A stretch of DNA of 18,928 nt, taken from the NCBI GenBank assembly GCA_035288045.1, contig DATEBA010000038.1, forward strand, positions 1 to 18,928. Reading direction: 5' to 3'. A program made the translations under genes and the position numbers. Shown here piece by piece: positions 13,120 through 18,928 of this stretch. The notes beneath the pieces are model-generated. The model had not been told where the DNA came from and searched no databases. It saw nothing but the letters and a program-made list of their open reading frames with translations. How positions within the stretch are numbered: the stretch's first letter is position 1; each line of letters opens with the position of its first letter. The stretch is from DATEBA01 sp035288045. Lineage in GTDB: Bacteria > Actinomycetota > UBA4738 > HRBIN12.

Positions 13120-13635
13120 TCAGCTGACAGCCAGAGATCCCCCGTTGGGCGCGCGATCGCGGCAGCCCTCGGAGCATCCGCCGGTCTTCGTCTTGTACCT
13201 GCTCCTTACCGCTATCCGAACCGTGCCCTCGGGGTTGGGCGGCGAGTCGCCCGGGATCTTCGTCTTCAGCGTGTGACCATCCGGGTGGCTCACTCGGAGG
13301 GTCTCGAACGCCGAGCCGGATCCCTCGATGTTGAGGCCGAGCTTGCCCTTGGCCGAGGTGATCGTGCCCACGTATTCGATATTCGTGTCGTTGTCGACGT
13401 TGAAGAGGATCCAGACCCGGTTCTTCCCCTTCCAGCTGAGGAGGCTGGCGGCCCAGTTCTCGTGGGTCTCGATCCGGATACGCAGCGGGGCGTCCGTGTC
13501 GCTCTTGTTGGCGACGACGAGCGAGAGGTCGAGCTTGCCCTTCACGTCGTCGGGGTCGGCGACCTCCTCGGCGGACGCCGGCGACGCTAGCGCGATCGCG
13601 AGGATGAAGGCGACTATCGGCAGGGAACGTCTCAC
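13120..13635 (-). CDS. Secreted protein, tandem paralogue B
   Basis: A 171-residue homologue of paralogue A in the same orientation. Signal peptide MRRSLPIVAFILAIALASPA and the first mature segment EEVADPDDVKGKLDLSLVV are almost the same as in A. The middle (SLLSWKGKNRVWILFNVDND, TITSAKGKLGLNIEGSGSAF) has diverged. The tail SHPDGHTLKTKIPGDSPPNP and GGCSEGCRDRAPNGG is again conserved. Conserved ends and a variable middle suggest that the ends carry export and structure while the middle has changed role. The GTG start at 13635 follows GAGGAGG. Function is unknown; it may act outside the cell or at the envelope. Confidence 0.8.
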   Translation of the reverse strand: MRRSLPIVAFILAIALASPASAEEVADPDDVKGKLDLSLVVANKSDTDAPLRIRIETHENWAASLLSWKGKNRVWILFNVDNDTNIEYVGTITSAKGKLGLNIEGSGSAFETLRVSHPDGHTLKTKIPGDSPPNPEGTVRIAVRSRYKTKTGGCSEGCRDRAPNGGSLAVS

Positions 13636-13665
13636 GGCGGGCCTCCTCGGGGTTGGACTCCCTCG

Positions 13666-13694
13666 AGCCTACGTGGCAGGGGCAGCCCGGGCAA
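13666..13694 (-). promoter_or_regulatory. Promoter of paralogue B
   Basis: TTGCCC (complement of 13689-13694), 17 bases, TAGGCT (complement of 13666-13671). Same arrangement as at 13036-13064. The 5' hexamer lies before the rpmB stop region (rpmB ends at 13704), so it is an independent promoter rather than read-through from rpmB. Confidence 0.6.
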
Positions 13695-13703
13695 ACGTGG
13701 TCG

Positions 13704-13895
13704 TCAGACGCCTCGTTGGACCCTGCCGGCCCTGAGGCAGGAGACGCAGACGTTGACGCGCTTGGGAGTGCCGTCGACCAGCGCACGCACCCGCTGGATG
13801 TTCGGGTTCCAACGCTTGGGGGTGCGGCGGTGCGAGTGGGATACCTGCATGCCGAAGAACGGCTTCTTCCCGCAGATGTCGCAGACGGCGGCCAT
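13704..13895 (-). CDS. rpmB: 50S ribosomal protein L28
   Basis: A 63-residue bL28. It has the zinc-binding form with C5-D-I-C8 and C50-V-S-C53, the conserved FFGMQVSHSHRRTPKRWNPN block and VRALVDGTPKRVNVCVSCLR. It is a structural protein of the large ribosomal subunit. The start ATG at 13893-13895 begins the family sequence directly; no strong ribosome site is seen. It lies downstream of the TlpA-like gene on the same strand with 33 bases between, and recG is divergent beyond that gene. The dihydroxyacetone-kinase-like gene often found next to rpmB in Gram-positive bacteria is absent here. Confidence 0.93.
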   Translation of the reverse strand: MAAVCDICGKKPFFGMQVSHSHRRTPKRWNPNIQRVRALVDGTPKRVNVCVSCLRAGRVQRGV

Positions 13896-13928
13896 GACCG
13901 GGCAAGGGTAGCAGAGGCGGCAGAGACC

Positions 13929-14471
13929 TCAGCCGGCCAGTCGCTCCAGGTACCTGCCGAGCAGCGCCTCGGTGAGCGGCCCGGCAAAGTCGGCGACGAC
14001 CTCGCCGCGCTCATCGTAGAAGATCGAGATCGGTTGGCCGATGTAGCCGAGCCCGTCGCGGATCGCGCCGCCCGGGTCGAAGACGCTGGGGTAGGTCCAG
14101 CCGAACTCCTGCATGAAGGCACGGGCGCTCTCGCGGGAGTCCAGGATGTCGATCCCCAGGAACTGGACGCGGTCGCCGTACTTCGCGTGGGCGCTAGCGA
14201 GGAAGGGGGCCTCCTGACGGCACGGCGGGCACCACGACCCCCAGACGTTCACGTAGACGGCGGTGCCCCTCAGTTGCCCGATGAGCCGCTCGAACTCGGT
14301 GAGGTCGAACTCGGGGAGGGCGTAGGCGTTCGTGGGCAAGAGCGGCGCCTCGGCGGCGTTCTCCGCGGCCAGGAACTGAGCGTCCCGGTCGGCGGCCGGT
14401 GCCTCCCGCGAGCACGCGGCGGCCAGCAGCGAGACGGCGGCCAGGAAGACAGGGAACCGAGAGCGCCCCAT
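13929..14471 (-). CDS. TlpA/ResA-like thioredoxin-fold lipoprotein
   Basis: A 180-residue protein with a lipoprotein signal (FLAAVSLLAAAC, Cys20 as acylation site, although position -3 is Ala rather than Leu). The thioredoxin-fold domain has the redox motif WGSWCPPCRQEAPF (C81, C84), VQFLGIDILDSRESARAFMQ, and the cis-Pro region GYIGQPISIFYDERG. Family members act outside the membrane to reduce disulfides, for example in cytochrome c maturation, or to assist oxidative folding. Neither partner type is present in the window. The frame is open far upstream within the recG shadow, but ATG 14469-14471 begins the lipoprotein signal. It is divergent from recG. Confidence 0.85.
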   Translation of the reverse strand: MGRSRFPVFLAAVSLLAAACSREAPAADRDAQFLAAENAAEAPLLPTNAYALPEFDLTEFERLIGQLRGTAVYVNVWGSWCPPCRQEAPFLASAHAKYGDRVQFLGIDILDSRESARAFMQEFGWTYPSVFDPGGAIRDGLGYIGQPISIFYDERGEVVADFAGPLTEALLGRYLERLAG

Positions 14472-14525
14472 ACCTGCATGGTAGAACCGGTGCGAGATGC
14501 CGACCCTTCCCGGGAGCCCCTGCCG

Positions 14526-16706
14526 ATGCCGCTGAGCCTGGCCGCCCCGGTCCGCGAGATCGACCCGAAGGTCGCCAACCGGCGGGTCGGGATGCGGACC
14601 AAGGGGCCGCCCGCGCACGAGGTGCTGGCGGAGTCCCTCGGGGTAGCAACGGTCCGGGACCTGCTCAACCACTACCCGCGCCGCTACATCGACCGCTCGC
14701 AGGTCATCCCGATCCGCGGCCTGAAGGTCGGGCAGCGAGCGACCGTGATCGCGCATGTGGACAAGGTGCAGAAGCGGTTGACGCGCCGGCGCCAGTCCAT
14801 GGTTACGGTGAGGGTCTACGACGGGACCGGGTACCTCGAACTCGCGTTCTTCAACCAGCCGTGGGCGGCGAGGACCTACCGGGAGGGGATGGAGGTCGCG
14901 GTCTCCGGCGTCGTGGGCCTCTACCGCCGCATGCTCCAGATGCAGAACCAGGAGGTCGAGGTCCTTCGCGGCGAGGGCGTCGAAACCGTGCACACCGGTC
15001 GCGTCACGCCGGTCCATCCAGCGACCGAAGGCGTGACCACGCGGACGATCCGAGAGCTCGTCTTCCGCGCTCTTCAGGCGCTGAAGAAGATCGACGACCC
15101 GATGCCCGCGGGGATCGCGAGGGCCGAGAAGCTGGAGTCCTACGACTGGGCCGTCCGCAAGATCCACTTCCCCGAGGACGCGGGCGAGCTCGCAAGGGCG
15201 CAAGAGCGGTTGAAGTTCGACGAGCTGTTCGCGCTAGAGCTGGGCGTCGCGTTCCGCAAGCACCGCGTGGAGGCGGGCGAGGTGGGGGTAGCGCACGGGG
15301 CCGATGGACCGCTCGCCGAGCGGCTTGTGGCAGCGCTGCCTTTCGAGCTCACCGATGCGCAGCTGCGCGCGGTGAAGGAGATCTCCGCAGCGATGGCGCG
15401 ACCGCGGCCGATGAACGTGCTCCTCCAGGGCGACGTGGGGTCGGGCAAGACCGCCGTAGCGCTCCACGCGGCGCTCGTCGCGATCCAGTCGAGGCACCAG
15501 GCGGCCGTGATGGCGCCGACCGAGGTGCTCGCCGGCCAGCACTTCCGCTCCATGACGGCGCTTCTCGGGCCACTCGGCGCGCGCCCGTTCATCTCGACGT
15601 CACCGTCGGGCCCGCAGCCCTCTCTCCTCGACGGCGACTCGCCGGAGCTGACCTACGCTCTGCTGACGGCCGCCGTGACCGGGAAGGATAGAGCCCGGAT
15701 ACTCGAGGGCATAGCCGACGGGCGCGTCGACCTCGTAGTGGGAACCCACGCGCTCGTACAGGAGGGCGTCGCCTTCGCCGACCTTTCCCTGGCCGTGATC
15801 GACGAGCAGCACCGCTTCGGTGTACACCAGCGCATGGCGCTCAAGAGCAAGGGCGTCTCTCCGGACGTCCTGATCATGACGGCTACGCCGATACCTCGGA
15901 CGCTGGCCCTGACCTACTACGGGGATCTTGACGTCGTGGTGCTGGACGAGATGCCGAGGGGCCGGGGACCGATCCGAACCCGCATCGTGCGCAGCGCCGC
16001 CGAGCGCGCGACCGCCTACGACCTCGTACGGCGCGAGGTCGAGGCCGGGCGCCAGGCCTTCGTCGTTTGCGCTGCGATCGACGAGGGGAACCGCCTGGAG
16101 GTGAAGGCCGCCGAGGCCGAGGCCGAGCGGTTGGCCACGGAGGTCTTCCCAGATCTGTCGCTGGGCGTGTTGCACGGCCGGATGCGTCCGGTGGAGAAGG
16201 AGCGGAGGATGGAGGAGTTCCGCAGCGGCCGCTCGCACCTTCTCATCTCGACGACGGTGATCGAGGTGGGCGTCGACGTGCCGAACGCGACCGTGATGCT
16301 CGTGGAGAACGCCGAGCGGTTCGGCCTGGCTCAGCTACACCAGCTCCGCGGGCGGATCGGTCGGGGTGCGCACGAGAGCTACTGCATCATGTTCGACGAG
16401 AGCGACGATGCGAACGTCGAGGCACGCGCGCGGCTGGAGGCGATGGCCCGGACCACCGACGGCTTCGAGCTGGCCGACGAGGACCTGAGACTCCGGGGCG
16501 AGGGGACGCTCTTCGACGTGCGCCAGTCGGGGATGCCCGACCTGAAGCTGGCCCGCCTCGCCGAGGACCTCGAGATAGTGAAGCGCGCACGGGCGCGCGC
16601 CTTCGCGGTGATAGAGGAGGACCCCCGGCTCGAACACCACCCCGAGCTGCTCGCTGAGCTCCACTCCCGGTTCGAGCGCTCTATCGAGTGGCTCTTCCAC
16701 TCGTAG
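14526..16706 (+). CDS. recG: ATP-dependent DNA helicase RecG
   Basis: A RecG of about 726 residues, which regresses stalled replication forks and processes Holliday junctions. The N-terminal wedge region holds GVATVRDLLNHYPRRYIDRS and an OB-fold (VTVRVYDGTGYLELAFFNQP). Helicase motifs follow: LLQGDVGSGKTAV (Walker A, near residue 305), APTEVLAGQH, VGTHAL, IDEQHRFGVHQR (DEQH, 426-429), TATPIPRTLAL, STTVIEVGVDVPNA, and HQLRGRIGRG. Length and order are normal. The frame is open for 870 bases before this point, as the shadow of minus-strand genes. ATG 14526 has GGGAG ten bases upstream and directly precedes the conserved PLSLAAPVREID; ATG 14478 is the alternative. Confidence 0.93.
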   Translation: MPLSLAAPVREIDPKVANRRVGMRTKGPPAHEVLAESLGVATVRDLLNHYPRRYIDRSQVIPIRGLKVGQRATVIAHVDKVQKRLTRRRQSMVTVRVYDGTGYLELAFFNQPWAARTYREGMEVAVSGVVGLYRRMLQMQNQEVEVLRGEGVETVHTGRVTPVHPATEGVTTRTIRELVFRALQALKKIDDPMPAGIARAEKLESYDWAVRKIHFPEDAGELARAQERLKFDELFALELGVAFRKHRVEAGEVGVAHGADGPLAERLVAALPFELTDAQLRAVKEISAAMARPRPMNVLLQGDVGSGKTAVALHAALVAIQSRHQAAVMAPTEVLAGQHFRSMTALLGPLGARPFISTSPSGPQPSLLDGDSPELTYALLTAAVTGKDRARILEGIADGRVDLVVGTHALVQEGVAFADLSLAVIDEQHRFGVHQRMALKSKGVSPDVLIMTATPIPRTLALTYYGDLDVVVLDEMPRGRGPIRTRIVRSAAERATAYDLVRREVEAGRQAFVVCAAIDEGNRLEVKAAEAEAERLATEVFPDLSLGVLHGRMRPVEKERRMEEFRSGRSHLLISTTVIEVGVDVPNATVMLVENAERFGLAQLHQLRGRIGRGAHESYCIMFDESDDANVEARARLEAMARTTDGFELADEDLRLRGEGTLFDVRQSGMPDLKLARLAEDLEIVKRARARAFAVIEEDPRLEHHPELLAELHSRFERSIEWLFHS

Positions 16707-16737
16707 GCTCGGCTTTCCGGGCCGCCGCGGGGCGGTC

Positions 16738-16743
16738 GATAAT
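16738..16743 (+). promoter_or_regulatory. Possible -10 element of the sensor kinase gene
   Basis: GATAAT lies 7 bases before GTG 16750, the distance expected between a -10 hexamer and the start of transcription. This allows a leaderless mRNA. No ribosome site is seen for GTG 16750 or ATG 16759, which fits. Confidence 0.4.
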
Positions 16744-16749
16744 GCGCGT

Positions 16750-18594
16750 GTGGGACCTATGACACCCGTGCGGGTGCTGCTCGTCGACGACGACCCCGAC
16801 GATCGCGCGCTCGCGCGTAGGGAGCTTGCGCGCGAGATAGACGGACTCGAGACGATCGAGGTGATCGACGCTCATGGGTTCGAGGACGCGCTCGAGACCG
16901 GGGGCTTCGACCTGGTGATCACCGATCACCACCTGAGCTGGACGAGCGGTCTGGCGGTCCTCGGGGACGTCCGAGCCCGCTACCGCGAGGTGCCCTTGAT
17001 CATGTTCACGGGCACCGGCTCCGAGGAGGTCGCGGTCGAGGCGATGAAGGCCGGCCTGTCCGACTACGTGCTCAAGACACCCGAGCACCGGACCCGACTC
17101 GTGCCCGCCGCGCGATCGGCCCTCGAGCGAGCCGCCGAGCGACGCGCGAAGCGCGAGGCCGAGGAAGCCCTACGCGCCTCCGAGGCCTTCACTAGTCAGA
17201 TAGTCGAAAGCGCGAGCGTCGGGATCGCCGTCATGGATCGCGAGCTCCGCTACGTGGAGTGGAACCCGTTCATGGAGTACCTCTCCGGTGTCGAGGCCGC
17301 GAGGGTGCTGGGCCTACGCCCGTGGGAGGCATTCGATTTCCTCCCAGAGGAGGCCCTCCGTCCCCTGCTCGAGCGCGCTCTCGGTGGAGAGTTCGCGACG
17401 CAGCCGGACATGTTCGTTCCGGCACCTCCGCCGGGCCGAGATGCATGGACCACCGCCCGGCTCGCTCCGCTGAGGAACGCCGAGGGCGAGATCGTCGGCG
17501 TCATCGTCTCCATCAACGACATCACCGAGCGCAAGGAGGCCGAGGAACGATATCGCAGCCTCGTCGAGAGCATCCCGGCGATCGTGTACGTGGACGCGAT
17601 CGACGAGGCCATGACGACCCAGTACATAAGCCCACGGGTGGAGCAGATACTCGGAGTCACAGCGGAGGAGTACACGAGCGACCCTGAGCTCTGGGAGAGG
17701 ATGCTTCACCCCGACGATCGGGCGCGCGCTGTCGCCGAGTACCGCCACGGGCGTGACTCGGGCCATCCCTTCACGTTCGAGTACCGGGCGATTCGCCCCG
17801 ACGGCCGGGTCGTCTGGTTCCGTGACGAGGCCGTGCCGTTGCGCGACCGGGAGGGTCGGCTGCAGGGCGTGCAGGGGATCAGCTATGACGTCACGCAGCT
17901 CCGCGAGGCCGAGGCCGCCCTGCGGGGGAGCGAGGAGAGGGTCCGTCGTCTGCTGGCGAGGGTGATCGAGGCGCAGGAGGACGAGCGCGCGCGCATCGCC
18001 GCCGACCTGCACGACGACTCGATCCAGGTGATGACGGCGGTGGGGCTCCGGCTCGAGGAGGTCCGCCGGCGGCTGGCCGACAAGGAGAGCATCGAGGCGA
18101 CCGAGAAGCTCCTGGAAACGGTCCACGCTGCGATCCGGCGGCTCCGCCATCTGCTCTTCGATCTGCGGCCGCGGGCGCTGGACGAGGACGGCCTGGCGGC
18201 GGCGCTCCGGCTCCACCTCGAGCGCGTGAGGGAGCAGTCCGAGATCGAGTGGCATCTAGAAGACGAGCTCGAGGACGAGCCGTCGTCTCAGGTGCGGACC
18301 ACGATCTACCGGATAGCGCTCGAGGCGCTGGCGAACGTCCGGAAGCATTCCCGGGCCCGACGCGTCGACGTGAAGCTCCGCAACGAGGACGGCGGTTTCG
18401 CCGTCTCGGTGCACGACGACGGTGTCGGCTTCGACCCGGACGGCCTGTCATCGGCGCCGGGGCACCTGGGGCTCTCGGCGATGAGCGAGCAGGCCGAGAT
18501 GCTCGGCGGGTGGTGGCGCGTGGAGTCCACGCCCGGCGCGGGGGCGACGGTCGAGTTCTGGGTCCCCGACGCCGGCGGCGTCGGGGACCCCTGA
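16750..18594 (+). CDS. Hybrid sensor histidine kinase, REC-PAS-PAS-HisKA_3-HATPase
   Basis: A 614-residue soluble protein. A receiver domain at about 6-122 has the acidic pocket DDDPDD (13-18), phospho-acceptor Asp59 in ITDHHL and Lys in YVLKTPE. A short coiled helix leads to PAS 1 (about 145-262, NDITERKEAEERY exit) and PAS 2 (about 265-385, with HPDDRARAVAEY and exit DVTQLREAEAAL). The dimerisation domain of NarX/DesK type has ERARIAADLHDDSIQVM with His421, and the ATPase domain has EALANVRKHS (N529), DDGVGFDPDG and GHLGLSAMSEQ. No membrane segment is seen, so it senses internal signals and is itself a target of phosphorylation. A DNA-binding NarL-type partner is not in the window. The frame begins at GTG 16750; ATG 16759 is the alternative. 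Confidence 0.88.
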   Translation: MGPMTPVRVLLVDDDPDDRALARRELAREIDGLETIEVIDAHGFEDALETGGFDLVITDHHLSWTSGLAVLGDVRARYREVPLIMFTGTGSEEVAVEAMKAGLSDYVLKTPEHRTRLVPAARSALERAAERRAKREAEEALRASEAFTSQIVESASVGIAVMDRELRYVEWNPFMEYLSGVEAARVLGLRPWEAFDFLPEEALRPLLERALGGEFATQPDMFVPAPPPGRDAWTTARLAPLRNAEGEIVGVIVSINDITERKEAEERYRSLVESIPAIVYVDAIDEAMTTQYISPRVEQILGVTAEEYTSDPELWERMLHPDDRARAVAEYRHGRDSGHPFTFEYRAIRPDGRVVWFRDEAVPLRDREGRLQGVQGISYDVTQLREAEAALRGSEERVRRLLARVIEAQEDERARIAADLHDDSIQVMTAVGLRLEEVRRRLADKESIEATEKLLETVHAAIRRLRHLLFDLRPRALDEDGLAAALRLHLERVREQSEIEWHLEDELEDEPSSQVRTTIYRIALEALANVRKHSRARRVDVKLRNEDGGFAVSVHDDGVGFDPDGLSSAPGHLGLSAMSEQAEMLGGWWRVESTPGAGATVEFWVPDAGGVGDP

Positions 18595-18607
18595 GGCGGG
18601 ACCGGCC

Positions 18608-18928
18608 GTGAGGGTCGTCGCCGGTACCGCTAAGGGCACCCGACTGGCACGCGCGCCCGAAGGCGTGCGCCCGCTGTCGGCCCGCGCGCGGGAGGGGCTC
18701 TTCTCGAGCCTCGGGGAGGTGGTCGCCGGCGCTCGCGTGTTGGATCTGTACGCCGGGACCGGGGCGCTCGGCGTCGAGGCCCTGTCTCGCGGGGCGGAGC
18801 GCGCGACCTTCGTCGACCGCGCCCCGGAGTCGCTCCGGGTGGTGCGGGAGAACCTCGACCGGACGGGTCTTGCAGGAGGGGGGAGGGTGGTCCGCTCGGA
18901 GGCGCTACGGTTTGTTACGAGAACAGAC
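18608..18928 (+). CDS. rsmD: 16S rRNA (guanine966-N2)-methyltransferase RsmD, N-terminal part
   Basis: Open to the window edge, 107 codons visible of an expected 180 or so. VRVVAGTAKGTRLARAPEGV is the standard RsmD opening, followed by RPLSARAREGLFSSLGEVV and the SAM-binding loop VLDLYAGTGALGVEALSRGA, then ATFVDRAPESLRVVRENL. The enzyme methylates G966 of 16S rRNA in the 30S subunit. GTG 18608 is 13 bases past the kinase stop, and GAGGCGGG overlapping that stop is its ribosome site, so it is probably co-transcribed with the kinase. The recG, then rsmD order is conserved in many bacteria; the kinase is an insertion between them. The catalytic NPPY motif lies beyond the window. Confidence 0.88.
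   Translation, partial: MRVVAGTAKGTRLARAPEGVRPLSARAREGLFSSLGEVVAGARVLDLYAGTGALGVEALSRGAERATFVDRAPESLRVVRENLDRTGLAGGGRVVRSEALRFVTRTD

Noticed and set aside
12866..14122. 418-residue minus-strand open frame
   Set aside because: It runs across the two secreted paralogues, rpmB and tlpA-like gene in another frame, with arginine/serine/proline-rich shadow composition.
13653..14477. Long N-terminal extension of RecG
   Set aside because: The open frame is antisense to rpmB and the TlpA-like gene and has no RecG similarity.
14472..15203. N-terminal extension of the TlpA-like protein
   Set aside because: These codons are antisense to recG. The lipoprotein signal begins at 14471, so the longer frame is not real.

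Overview
The window is high-GC DNA with dense codon use typical of Actinomycetota. The housekeeping genes in the right half (thiL, thiD, rpmB with CxxC/CxxC L28, recG, rsmD) and the frequent GTG/TTG starts fit an actinobacterium, probably an uncultured or metagenome-derived one. I cannot place it lower than phylum from sequence alone.

The left third (1 to about 6.8 kb) is an accessory region. Its most unusual element is a 147-bp repeat present three times in the same orientation (475-621, 2598-2744, 3947-4093), with no indels and about 94-95% identity by hand count. Each copy has an 11-bp tandem repeat (TGCATAAC-based), then a conserved 33-nt hairpin, then a 58-nt tRNA-Val(UAC)-like sequence that keeps the acceptor stem, anticodon arm and T arm but has no D arm. 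The copy ends exactly at the tRNA discriminator base. The repeats divide the region into cassette-like units. The first holds the tail of an unknown gene. The second holds an RTX-like secreted protein divergent from a secreted metalloprotease. The third holds a small secreted Cys-containing protein, a broken IS256-type transposase and the orphan tail of an antitoxin gene. Directly after the third repeat comes an intact HigBA-type toxin-antitoxin pair whose antitoxin matches that orphan tail. No recombinase gene is visible, so mobility is inferred.

From about 5.0 to 6.4 kb lies a decayed IS3-family element with recognisable 21-bp inverted ends. It has a nonsense codon in orfA, and a frameshift and a nonsense codon in orfB. 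It abuts a C-terminal fragment of an IS256-type transposase on the opposite strand.

The right two thirds (6.8 kb to the end) is compact and intact. It holds a stand-alone AsnC/Lrp ligand-binding-domain protein (minus), a phosphoribosyltransferase coupled to a small membrane protein (plus), a divergent ATP-type PEP carboxykinase (minus) and the translationally coupled run thiL-thiD-aldo/keto reductase (plus). Next, on the minus strand, are two tandem paralogous secreted proteins with duplicated promoters, then rpmB and a TlpA-like lipoprotein. recG, a REC-PAS-PAS-HisKA_3 sensor kinase and the start of rsmD follow on the plus strand. The rpmB/recG/rsmD neighbourhood is conserved in bacteria; here the TlpA-like lipoprotein sits between rpmB and recG.
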